Shown: positions 22,424 through 33,787, counted from the first letter of the stretch. The stretch: DNA of 64,000 nucleotides from Scolecobasidium constrictum UM 578 (GCA_000611715.1 AZYM01000115.1:1-64000); one strand, 5' to 3'. Made by a program: numbers and translations. Notes: generated by a model not told the origin, from the letters alone.

Positions 22424-22815
22424 TCCCCAGCGCCATGAATAGGGTCTTAGCGGAGACTATGCTTTGTTGAAAATTCTGAGATGCTCGAAAAATGTTTTGA
22501 GATTCGGGAACCAGCGAGGTATCTAGATGCCTCGCGATATGTCCAATTCTTGATACGACGTCGACAGTGGCCAACTTACCCTACCAGTGATCCCAAAAGG
22601 GAACTGTTTTCTTCACACTATCTTACTGTCATCTTGAAGTGGCAGGCAAGTTGTGATTGTGCTCATCGTGGTAGATTTTCGCACGTAAGCGCGTGACCAC
22701 ATTCGGGCGAAACCTTCTTTTGGAAGGCACACAATGGAGATACTGCAAACGGCAAAGTTTGACGTGAAGCACTGCATCGCCGGACATCGCCGAAAATGAT
22801 CCGCGGTGCTTCCGA
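22424..22815. other. Intergenic, nothing recognised
   Basis: Short stretch downstream of the next minus-strand gene. A larger overlapping minus-strand frame here (to 22574) is low-complexity His/Pro/Ser text without a domain. Confidence 0.4.
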
Positions 22816-23472
22816 TCAAGCTTCGAACGTGACAGGATTGCTCTCGAAATCGAAGCTCACGACGCCAGTGCCTCCTCCCATCCTCTGCAGGTTTCGATAG
22901 CCAACGTCGGCTGCACTCGCGAGCCAGACGGCCTTCCAGTTGCCCTTTGCTTGGACCTCGTACTTCCTCCCCTTGCGCAATCTCGCACCTGGTCCACCAA
23001 GAACAATTTCCTTCGCAATGGCACTGCGCGGAGCGATTTCTATAAATGCGTCTTCCGGTGGCGGAAGTTGTCTGTTCAGCTTGATACCTGCTGGTGGCAA
23101 GGTGGACCCATCTTCGGTGTTCTTGATCTGGAATATGCCTAGCAGCATCGCTTGATCGTCAAATGGCGTGTCCCACTTGAAAAGGGTAAGAGTGGTCGAT
23201 GGGTGCATATTGGTGACAGTGGCCACGATTGTCGGCGGTGAGGTCTTTGGCTCCATTGCCTTCAGTTCCAGGGTAAGATGTGCCTTGGAGACGTGAGGGT
23301 CTCGAGCTTCCTGTTGCGGACTACTCGCCATGTTTCTGACCGATGTGGCAAGTGTTGAGTCGCTTGTGCAGAAGAACAAGATGGCCAGGCCAGTGATAAC
23401 GGTAGCTGCGACTACGGTACGCATGTTCAAGTTGCGAAAGCTAAGGACGGGGGTCTGCTGGCTTTTGAACAT
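22816..23472 (-). CDS. Membrane-anchored protein resembling a solo M35 prodomain
   Basis: The product is 218 aa from a single exon. After a short basic N-terminus comes one hydrophobic segment (about 18-36), either a type II anchor or an uncleaved signal. The rest resembles the propeptide of deuterolysin-type metallopeptidases: an opening beta-strand of the form LTLELKA, then VTN...LTLFKWDTP, then LPPPEDAFIEIAPRSAI, which lines up with LPADAFTPLKAGESI in the prodomain of the M35 gene about 1.6 kb to the right on the other strand. No HExxH or catalytic domain follows. It could chaperone or inhibit an M35 enzyme, or be an independent beta-sandwich protein. Homology is judged by eye and its function is unknown. 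Confidence 0.6.
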   Translation of the reverse strand: MFKSQQTPVLSFRNLNMRTVVAATVITGLAILFFCTSDSTLATSVRNMASSPQQEARDPHVSKAHLTLELKAMEPKTSPPTIVATVTNMHPSTTLTLFKWDTPFDDQAMLLGIFQIKNTEDGSTLPPAGIKLNRQLPPPEDAFIEIAPRSAIAKEIVLGGPGARLRKGRKYEVQAKGNWKAVWLASAADVGYRNLQRMGGGTGVVSFDFESNPVTFEA

Positions 23473-24890
23473 ATCCAGATTGTTGCTGCCTTTGATGGGG
23501 CCCTCGCAGATGTAACAAGATGATGTCAGCGAGATAGTGTTGTATGTGCGGCTGGATGCGATTCGGTCTGAGGTTGCAACAAAGCGTTTTCAGCTAGCGA
23601 ATGAAGCGTGTTCATGCTCAGATGACAGTTGAAGGGGATCATGTGCCAAGGAGCACAGGCAGGTCCCTGCACAAAATGGCCAGACTGGTACCTCACAGAT
23701 AAGCCACGATCTGATCGTCTAGCGTGACGATCCGCATGCAAGAGATGATAGATCCGGCGGAGGGCTTCGTATGCGGAAGCTCATAGATGCTATCTCGATG
23801 CGACGAGACCAGGGCGGATGCGCAAGAAGAGATCACGAGGTCGTCGCTTTCGCTCACCGTTCCCAAACTCTGTGAGAGCTTCGGACCAAGAGGATCGTAA
23901 CAGGTAGCAAAGGAGCGACTAGGCCTGTCGATCAATCTTCAGCGTACGAGTGGTCAGGTATCGTCGTGTTTGAGATGGAAATTGGAGTTAGGATTGCAGC
24001 CAAAGAGAGTGGAGGATGGAGGGCGGACTATGCGCGGACGTGCCACGCCAAGCCCCGGATCGGATCCAGGGTCCGTTCAACCTCCTCCTTTTGATCAAAG
24101 TGTGTTTCTTGCCATCACGCACTCATGCTTGTTGATACTGGGATGCTCCCCAGCTCCTTGCTATCATGCGGGCACGCCCGATGAGCCGAAGCACCTCGAC
24201 AATCGTCCACGATGCGACCACGTTCGCCGCCGCGATGGCTTGCTTGACCAGACTCGCCTCATGGTCCGCGGCACATGCTGTGCACTCGCCCTCGCTCAAT
24301 ACTGCAGGTTGATGCAATTGCGCGATGGCGCACGTTTAAGGTTTCTAGACTCCGGCAGAGGCGTCAACGCAGGGCTCGCGGCGCTTTCTGCTGCCCACAT
24401 TGAAGGGTGGGGTGTGTAGTGACAAGACTTTTGGCAGCATCCTTTATCATTACCCGCCGTCTAAGCCTTTAGATCTGGGGATGCTGAATATTCGAAGCTG
24501 CCAATGATGAGCGCTGGGCTCCTTTCTCATCAAACTTTGCGTTTCATTACTCACATACATCTCGAAAACAGCGATATCTCCTTCCCATGCTACCGCCCAG
24601 AACACTGTTTCTCTATCATCTGCAGTATAGGAGACAAGCCTTATCCCGACTCAAGTCATGGGGACATGCCAACAGACATACCCATCTAAATCACTGGACC
24701 ATCCTCCTGCCAATCTGGGCGCACACCAATGGATATCGCCCCGTTCAGATGGATTTCTTCACATCGACTTTCCCTAGTGGTCATGGCGTCGCGGCAGTCC
24801 GAGATGATATCGGAGTCTTGCCATCATGTAATCTAGCCGAGACGTGTGCCGGCTATCATCTGCTACACCATGGGAACAAGAGATGGAGAT
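23473..24890. other. Divergent intergenic region before the M35 gene
   Basis: About 1.4 kb with no supported gene. Open frames at 23970-24419 and 24587-25165 are shadows without domains. Confidence 0.5.
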
Positions 24891-24902
24891 GTATAAGTAT
24901 GC
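24891..24902 (+). promoter_or_regulatory. TATA box of the M35 protease gene
   Basis: GTATAAGTATGC lies 163 bp before the ATG at 25054. The same 12-mer occurs before the hydrophobin-like gene. The leader is T/C-rich. Confidence 0.55.
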
Positions 24903-25053
24903 CGTTGATCTCATGCCCTCATGATGTCTTTTCTTGTTCAGCAGCTCAAGTCCTGTACATCACTCACTACCTTCTTGTATATACTTTCGCTTCTTCAATT
25001 CTTGCACATACTATTCTTCAACACTTTCTCCAGCACTTCCAAACTCCGCCAAA

Positions 25054-26276
25054 ATGCGATTCATCACTGCTGTCACGACTTTGGCCGCGGCCGTCACTGC
25101 CAGCGTTATTCCACGCGATGTCAAGGGCCTGGACATTGAGCTCAGTGCCGAGGGCAACACTATGATCAAGATGTTGATCCACAATAAGAACGACATGGAC
25201 ATTCAGCTCCTCAACAAGGGAACAATCCTGGACGAAGATCACGTCGAAAAGGTCCTTGTCAGCTCGGAGGGCAACAGCGTGCCATTCACTGGTATGCGCA
25301 AGCGAGTCGCCACCACGGACCTCCCGGCCGATGCTTTCACCCCTCTCAAGGCAGGCGAGTCCATTGAGGTCTCAATCGACATGGCCGCTGTGCACGATCT
25401 GAGCAACGGCGGCCTCTTCAAGGTCTCCACTTTTGGAGCTCTTCCATACTCCATCGGCAATGGCACTGAGCTTGTTGCCGAAAACGCTCTTGTATATGCC
25501 TCCAACGAGCTCGAAATCACGGTCGATGGCGCTCAAGCCGCAAAGGTCCCACGTGCGTACCCAGTCATCGAGAAGCGAACAGAATTGCAAAGCCAGACCT
25601 GCAATGCCAACCAACTTCGAGCCCTGACAGGTGCACTGAGATACTGCAACCAGCTCGCTGGCGCAGCAGCCACCGCAGCACAGTCCGGAAGCTCGGCTAA
25701 GTTCCAGGAGTTCTTCAAGACGACTTCATCCTCAACCCGTGGCAATGTCGCAGCCCGTTTCCGAGCCATCGCAACAGAGTGCGGAAGCACTACTACCGGC
25801 GCCACTACATACTACTGCCAGGATGTTTATCGCGCTTGCTCGTCTGGTGTTCTCGCCTACACACTACCCAGCCAGGACCTCGTTGTTTCGTGCCCGATCT
25901 TCTTCAACAACTTGCCATTGATCACTAGGCAATGCTATGTGAGTGTGATGAGAAGAACAGTGATAGCACCAAGTACTGATCTGGTATGCCAGGCTCAAGA
26001 CCAGTCCACGACAGTGCTCCACGAGTTCACCCATGCACCAGGTGTTTATGCTCCAGGTACTGAGGACAATGGCTACGGATACGCCGCCTCGACCGCATTG
26101 AGCGCATCGCAAGTAAGTCAAGCGGCATAGAAATTCGATGAATGATTTCTAACATTGGCTTTAGGCTTTGGCGAATGCAGACAGCTATGCTCTGTACGCA
26201 AATGGTCAGTGGCACTTTACAGCACCCTCCTACGCAGTTGACTAATAACCACACAGCAATTTACCTGGGATGCTAG
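25054..26276 (+). CDS. Deuterolysin-type M35 zinc metalloendopeptidase, secreted
   Basis: Four exons, 25054-25938, 25993-26112, 26165-26204 and 26257-26276, give 354 aa. The signal peptide is at 1-17 or so. The prodomain runs to about 175, with Lys174-Arg175 as the likely kexin cleavage site, leaving a mature enzyme of about 179 aa. The aspzincin motif is complete: HEFTH at 305-309 and GTED with Asp320, then NGYGY. The first intron (25939-25992, 54 nt) contains no stop and keeps frame. It must still be removed, because the spliced text QCY-AQDQ matches the family and the unspliced insertion does not. The enzyme is expected to degrade basic extracellular proteins. Four tiny 3' features (40- and 20-nt last exons) are typical traps for gene finders. 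Confidence 0.92.
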
Positions 26277-26927
26277 ATATCCAGTCTTGAGAGAGAAGGA
26301 AGCAGTTGGCACTCGCTATGTTGTTTGAGGAGTTGTCTTGTCGTTCGTTACAACGTGGAAGAGAAGGTGTTTGTTTTGATGTCACTCCTTCTTGGCTGCA
26401 TGCTCGGCCACTTACGGCTTTGCAGCCGTCTGCATTACCTTTCCGCTCTTGAGGCAGATTTCCGTTTTCAATGTCAGGTCCTCTTATCGCACTCCCAATT
26501 TCCCGACACATGGTCGGTTCTGTACATAGCTTGATGATGTTGAAGTTCATGGCGGCAGCGGATCCAGAAGTCAAGGCAATGAATGATGATCCCTGAAGAC
26601 GTGCAGACGAAGCCAACAATAACCATGACATTCACGAGGCAAGTGAACGTGACATTGCCATGCTGGACATCGCGCCAGCCTCTTCGCATGGACTTACCTT
26701 ACTAGACGCGGAAAAGATGCCGTTGTTTGACGGGTAGGGCTGAAGGAAGTGGGGGGTCTTGAATTTGAGACAAGGTCAAAAATCTCTGTCAGTACAAGTG
26801 CTACGTGAAGAACAAATCCCTCAGAGGTAGTGATCTTGAGCTGTGATTTAGAGTGCTGCCTCTATACGACACTCTCATTCATCCTTTCGAAGTTCGTTTC
26901 CGTGAACAAAACTTCTAGTCCGCCAAA
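26277..26927. other. Intergenic, nothing recognised
   Basis: 3' region of the M35 gene and promoter of spermidine synthase. No clear element was seen. Confidence 0.45.
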
Positions 26928-28000
26928 ATGTCACAGATCACTCACCCCACCATCAAAGGTATGTATAGATCTTCTTTCAATAAACTCACTTCTTTCACTA
27001 CAAGTGTGGGCGCGCAATGATGCAAAGACTGTGGTGCGGTCCGGTCAGATCCAGTCATATGCTTACCTGCAACTTTAACTTTAGATGGCTGGTTCCGCGA
27101 GATCAATGACATGTGGCCTGGTCAGGCCATGATGCTCAAGGTCAACCAGGTCCTCCACCACGAGAAGTCCAAGTACCAAGATGTCCTCATCTTCGAGTCC
27201 AGCGACTACGGCACTGTCCTCGTTCTCGACAACGTCATCCAATGCACCGAGCGCGACGAGTTCTCCTACCAGGAGATGATCGCACACCTTGCCCTAAACT
27301 CCCACCCAAACCCTGAGAAGGTTCTTGTTATTGGCGGCGGCGATGGCGGTGTATTGCGAGAGGTCGTCAAGCACGAGACGGTGAAGGAGGCAGTTCTTGT
27401 GGATATCGACGAGGCGGTCATCCGGCTCAGCAAGAAGTACCTGCGCGGAATGGCGGTGGGCTTCGAGCACCCGAACGTGACGGCTCTCGTGGAGGACGGC
27501 TTCAAGTACCTGGCCGATCGCAAGGGCGAATTTGACGTCATCATCACCGACTCCAGCGATCCAGATGGACCGGCCGAAGTGCTCTTCCAGAAGCCATACT
27601 TCCAACTCTTGCATGACGCGCTGCGAGACGGTGGTGTCATGACCACGCAAGGTTGTAAGCCCCCTCCTTTTGTCATGGGCACATGTGCTTGTACATCAGT
27701 ACTGACTTCATCGATACTCCAGCTGAGAACCAGTGGCTTCATCTCGAGCTCATTACCAACCTCAAGAAGTCTTGCAAGGAGATATTCCCAGTCGCCGAGT
27801 ACGCATACACAACCATTCCAACCTACCCAAGCGGACAGATCGGCTTCATGGTGTGCTGCAAGGACGCTGAGCGCAACGTCAAGAAGCCCGTCAGGAACTG
27901 GTCCGAGGAAGAGGAGGAGAAGCTGTGCAAGTACTACAGCAAGGAGATCCACGAAGCGGCATTCGTCCTGCCGACTTTCGCAAGGAAGGCATTGCGATGA
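26928..28000 (+). CDS. SPE3: Spermidine synthase
   Basis: Exons 26928-26958, 27085-27654 and 27723-28000 give 292 aa, the normal length. Intron 1 is long for this window (126 nt) and comes after only ten codons; intron 2 is 68 nt. The enzyme transfers an aminopropyl group from decarboxylated S-adenosylmethionine to putrescine in the cytosol. Seen in sequence: the N-terminal DGWFREINDMWPGQA, the GGGDGG nucleotide-binding loop at 94-99, the acidic VLVDID that follows, and the catalytic-region TDSSDPDGPAE. It is a core polyamine gene. Regulation through the first intron or leader cannot be judged from sequence. Confidence 0.95.
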
Positions 28001-28389
28001 GGTGCTAGACAGGCTTCAAGATGAGAAGTTGGTGCGACAAAAAGGGAGAGAAATGATACCAGGCATTCAGAAGCGGCAGATTGCTCAGACATCTAACGTC
28101 TACGCAGTATGCCCTCTGTGTCGCCATCACGAACGATTGCCATCTGCCTGCAAGCAATAGCAGATGAAAATATAATTGAAATCATGAGCAGCAGTCAAAA
28201 GTTATTCAGTCTCGTGATCTGGCGTGCTAAAAAGACGCGCCTAGGATCTGAAGTGGGGCGGCTTAGACGCGTTCATTTCATCCCAATTTCTCTTCTCCTG
28301 TCAAACTCAACTCGCGACAACCCTGTTGCATCGATCGCGCAACAGATTGAGCTCGTTTGTTGTCAAGTCCATCGAGAAAGTGACGCATC
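28001..28389. other. Intergenic, nothing recognised
   Basis: 389 bp between spermidine synthase and the first F-box-like gene. Confidence 0.4.
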
Positions 28390-30176
28390 ATGGCTGCTTC
28401 ATCAGCATCAAGGGGCGCGTGGCTGTTGTCGCTACCGAACGAAATCGTGTATATGATGCTGCAGTACCTGTCGCCAGCATCCGAGTTTGAAGGGTATGCT
28501 AACGCCCCATTTTGTACTTCGTCGTGCTGACAAATGGGAACAGGGAGATCGTTGGCATACTAAAGGAGACACCTCATGAAAAGCGACAGTTAGCTATCAT
28601 TGATGCTCATCGAATGGCATGGCGAGCGGATCTGATGTCGCTACGTCTCACATGCAGCGAGCTTGCTTGTCGAGACGACATTAACGCTGCTCTGTTCCGA
28701 GACTTCAATCTTTATACGTCGAGCGAAAGCCTCGCACGGTTGCGCGATCTAGCCTCTAGTCGTCACCGTCATCACCTTCGACGAGTGGCTTTGATGGAAC
28801 CTCAGTTGCGGAGCCAATATGAATCACTCGCAAAGTATTGAGTCGCGCACACAGAAGTATTGAATAGCTACTGACGGGTCCAGTTTTGAGGAATTACTCT
28901 CAGACTGACTTTTTCAGGCCCATCATCGAGCAATTCAAAAGAGCTCTTTGATGAACGAGGTAAGAGCTGAGGGCCTCAAGTTCGAATACCACCCGCACCC
29001 CGACATTGTGGCCAAGTTGCTTGCAAAGGAGAGCTTCGATGAAACATTTCCCCAATATGCAATCGACGAGATGCGGACAGAGTACGCTGCTGCACTGACA
29101 GACCAGTCACGCATCCTGTCAGATGGCACATATATCGAGCTTGGGGGCAAAAGTCTCGCACGGCTGCCCAACCTCATTTCAATCGTCATTTGTGGTGGTG
29201 ATGGCTCGATTCCGCCTCTTCGGATAGCGCCGCTGGAAAGGCTTCCTCCAGCTTCGGCCTGCTGGGTGCGAAGGGTTTTCAAGCACCCCATAGCTAGAAC
29301 ATTGAAGCGTCCTGTTACGTATAATGGCCGCTCCAAGGAATCCCATTCGTTTGTCTCCATCTTTCTGCGTCTGTCGACAGTCGCCCAAGCGCCTATCTCA
29401 GAGCTGGTGAGTGTCACCAACATCCGACGCCTGGCATGTGAGACACTGACTCGTATAGCTTCTCACACAAGGACAGGCGTCGGATAATCATGTGAAGCTC
29501 TCGGAACTTCCTTGTGCCTTCGAACAGACCCGCCTAGATCATCTGAAGACTCTGCACCTTAGCGTTGGAGATGTGTCCAATTCAGCGACTTGGGATGATC
29601 AAACATGGTCGGATTCAGTATTGCCTCTAGTCCACAGCAATGCTGCCACATTGGAGACGCTTTCGATTCGTGGAGACTTGGTGGAATTTCATTTCCTGGC
29701 ACGACATATGAGTCTTGCTACTGTGGATCCAAGTCTCTATTTGCACATGCCATGTCTGCGAGCTTTGCATATTGATATGGTTGGTAAGAACAAAATACAG
29801 TGACTTCACCCGATCATTACAAAGTGCTGATAAATGTCTAGGCTACACCGCTGCAGCTCTTGCGATGTTCATTCACAATCACCCTCAAATTTCAACCATT
29901 AGCATCATCGGTGGAACTCTAGCCCGTGCTTCGTGGAAACGCATCTTCAAGGCTCTACATGATCACCCCAGCAAGCATTTCGTGCAACTATGGGACAGCC
30001 GCGTTATGGACGACGAAGACTGGGACGTGATCAGGGTCTACACGGGATATCACAATGAGATCGAAGACAAGGATGATCCGGATTTATACCTTGAGCGCTA
30101 TGTCAATGGACATGGAAAGTGGACAGGAATCCTCAAAGACGAATGGGATAGCATGGATGACGTGGTCGACATCTAG
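28390..30176 (+). CDS. F-box-like protein, paralogue A
   Basis: Proposed exons 28390-28493, 28544-28834, 28944-29406, 29459-29783 and 29842-30176 give 505 aa. The N-terminus LPNEIVYMMLQYLSP is F-box-like, so the protein may recruit substrates to an SCF ubiquitin ligase. The rest shows the usual fungal layout of an Arg/Leu-rich F-box follow-up (LRLTCSELA, LFRDFNLY, HLRRVALM.PQL) and a loosely repetitive C-terminus. Intron 2 is the weak point. The CAG acceptor at 28917 gives text homologous to paralogue B but stops after eleven codons. An acceptor ending GAG at 28943 restores frame (109-nt intron). So the gene is either intact with an odd acceptor or frameshifted here. The next gene is a tandem duplicate. 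Confidence 0.6.
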
Positions 30177-30748
30177 CTTCATCAATCGCTGAAGCCAGTG
30201 TGATGATTGTTTCTGCGGCAGCGCAAGCAAGCGGCAAACCATTCATCGCCACCAACATAAGTCGTTCTCGGAAATGCCGGACGTTGCTGGCATAGGACGG
30301 GTTTTCAGCCTTTACTGCTTTTCCATGCGGCGGACGTCTGCTCTGACCGCATATCATAACAAAACCTTCTCACAATTCCAAGTTTACCCGCAAAGATGTT
30401 GACATTTGCCAGAAGTGAAGTGCGCTCACTACGCACAGCCAGAATTCTGTGCCAAGACGATCTTTGTGCGACATGATGCGGTTGAGAGCGGCCAAATATT
30501 CACTGCAACGACCAGTCACCACCCTAGATATAATTTCCGCCACAAATCTCGACCGCTTTCTTGTTGTAACTACAACCTGCTCCAGCTCACGAAGCTCCGA
30601 CAAAACAACCACGCCGTAATAGTTCGAGATCGCTCAAGCTAGACAAAGCACCTGGAAAACATCGCATTTCGCGCATCGAACAGACTTTCCACCTGAGAAG
30701 CACCTATTTTTCGACCCCAGACCGCGCCCAGGACACTTCTCCTTGCAC
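30177..30748. other. Intergenic, nothing recognised
   Basis: 572 bp between the tandem F-box-like paralogues. Confidence 0.4.
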
Positions 30749-32596
30749 ATGGCGTCCGCCACTGTTCAAAACAACGCGATGATTCTTTCCTTGCCTCATG
30801 AAATTCTGGACATGATCGGGCGGTCGCTGTCGCCGCTTTATGGGTCTGAACCGTGAGTGCACAAATTGTGCAGCGTGCTTCATGTCACAGATGCAAACGA
30901 GAAAGCAGAGACATGCACACGTGGCCAGCCATTGCAAAAGGACCCATCTACGACTTCGCAGAGGAACGCGCAACTTCCAAGCAAAATCTGAAGCCATTTC
31001 GCCTGACGTGCCGCCTGTTCTCCGAGCTGTATGGTGCGAACTCCATTCTATTCCATGATTTTCAGTTGTACGTGTCGCAGGATAGCTTGAGCAAGCCCAA
31101 CGAGTTATCCCTGCATTCCGAATTGAGGCATCATGTTCGCCGCGTTGCGTTCATGGTCCCTCAGTTGGACGATCAGTATGAAGATTTCGACGAGTAAGTA
31201 GCGCATGTTCGTAAGCTATCCGACCAGTTTCTAACTTCCCAGGTCCAAGTCTTTCCTCAAGAGGTCGATGGAGGCTCGATACCGATGCTCAGTCGACGAT
31301 GCGGCTCGCAGAGCAGGGTGGCCGTGGGGCTTCCTTACGATGGACACGACACGAGTATTCTACTGAAGAAGCTAGTCAAGCGCCACTTCACGGCCGAATA
31401 TCCCAAATCTCGTCTGACCGACTTGCACAATGAATACACAGCAGCCGTGCGGATGCAAAGCTCGTTGATGAGTGATGGCACTTATGTCGAGCTTGGTGGA
31501 GCGGCGTTGGCAGAGCTCCCAAATATGTCTTCCATCATCATCTGTGGCGGCAGTGGTCGTGTCCCGACAACTTGTCGATACTTTCGCGATGCTCCAAGTG
31601 ATGCGTTGCAGGCTTCATGGCTCCAGAATCAGTTCAAAGATGCTGGCTTCATGGCATTTGAACCAACTCTGCAGGAGGATGAGGTGGCATTGCTTGATGA
31701 ATTCACGGCTAAGGTCCTGCGCATGTTGACGGTCGCGCGGACTCCCTTCAAGCAACTGGTAAAAACATTTTTCGTGTCTTTGTCGGCTCAAGTCTGATGT
31801 TTAACAGATGTGTTCTCAAGGCCACGGCTTCTCCTCAGACTTCTGGACTACTGCTTTGCCCTACGGTGTACGTGGTCTCCCACTCGGATGCCTAACCTCA
31901 CTTTCGCTCAGTCTCGTGCCTGGTCTGACTTCATGGAAGGATGAACAGGCCTGGGAGCACGCTATGATTCCCATCCTTGGCCGAGTGAAGAGCACGATTC
32001 AGGAGCTGATCTTAGCCGAAGCCGTTGGCGTCTCTGCCCCTCCGATGGTCATCGATCCGGTTCTCAAGCTGCATTTCCCAAGACTGCGCGATCTGCGGCT
32101 TAACGGAACGGGTAAGCATTCCTACACAAATTCCTGTTTTGGTCGCCATCGTGAAGCCGACTTCAAATTAGCGGTGGAGAAGCTGGACTTTGGTGCCTTC
32201 ATCGCCCACCACAAGAAGTTGTCGAACCTGCATCTGAAGTGGTTCCGTGGTGGAGCATCGTCCTGATATTCAATCTTCCGAGCACTTCGTGAGCACACTA
32301 CACCGATCTATGTCGACCTCAGGCACGTCGTGGCAGAGTCTCGCACGGAGCAGAAAGTGCTCAGCTTCACGACTGGCAAAGGTATCAGGTCCACAAGCAC
32401 GTGTCCGGTTGCGTTCCTACGGCAAGTGTACAACTATGTTCATGGGACAGGAGACTGGACGGAAAAGCTCGACGAAGCGTGGGGTAACTTGGGTGGTGAT
32501 GAAAGCGACGATGAAGACGGGTCGGCCGATTCAGATGGGTCAGACGGTTCGGACGAGTCAGATGAGGAAATGGTCCTGAATGAGGGAGACGCATAA
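30749..32596 (+). pseudogene. F-box-like protein, paralogue B, broken by a frameshift and a TGA
   Basis: Exons 30749-30852, 30909-31193, 31243-31758, 31808-32111 and 32172-32596 correspond one to one to paralogue A, with the same first-exon length (104 nt) and same intron phases. Homologous stretches include LPHEILDMIGRSLSP, the shared PQL.DQYE, SDGTY.ELGG and WTEKLDEAW. Two lesions are seen. Between about 31325 and 31345 the frame shifts by one base between text matching GFL and text matching HDTSILL. A TGA at 32264-32266 sits where paralogue A has a Trp codon, and the frame then continues with homologous sequence to an acidic Asp/Ser-rich tail ending at 32596. The simplest reading is a pseudogene. 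Unseen splicing could bypass the first lesion but hardly both. Confidence 0.6.
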
Positions 32597-32837
32597 ATGC
32601 GACGATGGAGTTACAGGATTGCAGCTAGTCTCGAACCTGGCTGTGGACAAGACGTTCCGGATAATATAAGGTAAATTCCACACGGTCCAGACCGAGTCTT
32701 CAAACTTTGGCCTCAATCGTTCGCATTCTCTGGCTTGATCGACACGTCCTGCCCTTTGATTTGGTCGTAGCTAAAGCGTATGCACGATCGTGTATGACCC
32801 TTTGCAGTCTTGAGAATGCTGCCTCTGTTGTCTCCAA

Positions 32838-33179
32838 TCACGTCTTCCACTCTCCAGCATTCTTCGCAGCCTTCGCTACCTTATTCGCGCCATCTTCGAC
32901 GCCATTACCGACGTCCGCGATTCCTTTGCCAATGTTCACACCAGGTCCACCGGTGGCACCAGCAACCGTCTCGCCGATTCCACGACTTGCGGCACCGACT
33001 ACACCTCCAACAGTATTGGTCAGACCGCCGACCGTATTTCCGACGGTTGAAGTGACGAATTTAGCTCCCGCCTGCATGCGCATTCCCGTTAGCGTTGGGT
33101 TCGCCTCAAGTCCTCAACCGAGACGAGGGGTACCGGTTGGGAGGATACATACGGAGACGCCAGAGTCCTCTTTCGCCAT
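32838..33179 (-). CDS. Small glycine/valine-rich repetitive protein
   Basis: Exon 1 is 33179-33153 (nine codons), the intron is 33152-33072 (81 nt, GTATGT...GCAG), and exon 2 is 33071-32838, giving 86 aa. The product is built of degenerate repeats of the type TVGN/TVGG/VVGA with Gly, Val, Thr and Ala alternating. It has no cysteine, no signal peptide and an amphipathic feel, like small stress-associated or LEA/CsbD-like proteins widespread in filamentous fungi. No defined family is claimed. The splice creates a sensible start (MAKEDSGVS), which supports the model over the longer unspliced minus-strand frame. Confidence 0.68.
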
Positions 33180-33787
33180 AGTTTGCAATATTCTCGGATT
33201 GGTGACGTAGGAAGATAGAGCTTTGGGAAGCTATCAATTTTCGATTCACTATCGGAAATTAAATTATTCTTTGAAAGGACCGAAAGCTCAAGGTTCGGGT
33301 GGCAGATATTTCATAGTGGCGACGCGAGGCTGAGGCCTTACCATGTGACGTCACCGACCCAATGCATGTCTGAGACCAAGTTCGTTGTTCTGACCATGCT
33401 GGTCGACATGGGCAGTACCGCTTTTTGTGTCGCATCGCATGCGACCTGGTGATGCGGGGTTGTCGCGAAGTGCATGAATGAAGATGTTGATTGCACGATG
33501 CATATTGGACGTGAAGAGTGAGACATAGTTGTAATAACAATCTTATTGACTTGACCTAAACACCTGACATTCTTTCTGCTCCAAGACACGCTGTCTATCT
33601 TTCATGCACCTCTAATGGGTATTTTCTATCTCTTCTGTCAAGGCCGTTTCAAAACTCATCTTTTTGATGACGGGGTACTATTGATGAATGGAAACTTTCC
33701 GACTCCAGTCCTTGCCCAAGAAAATAAATCAAGAACTCCGTTGGCCATGCTGTGCAATGTAGAGATCGCTAAATGCTGACGGTGGAT
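33180..33787. other. Intergenic, nothing recognised
   Basis: Upstream region of the small glycine-rich gene and 3' region of the HAD gene. Short frames only. Confidence 0.45.

Noticed and set aside
22083..22574. 163-codon minus-strand open frame
   Set aside because: It overlaps the LETM1-like frame in another phase and reads as low-complexity His/Pro/Ser text.
24934..26130. Longer unspliced frame starting 40 codons before the M35 start
   Set aside because: The upstream part lacks signal-peptide logic in its first residues; the ATG at 25054 gives a clean signal peptide and family-typical length after splicing.
27266..27952. 228-codon minus-strand frame within spermidine synthase
   Set aside because: Antisense shadow of SPE3.
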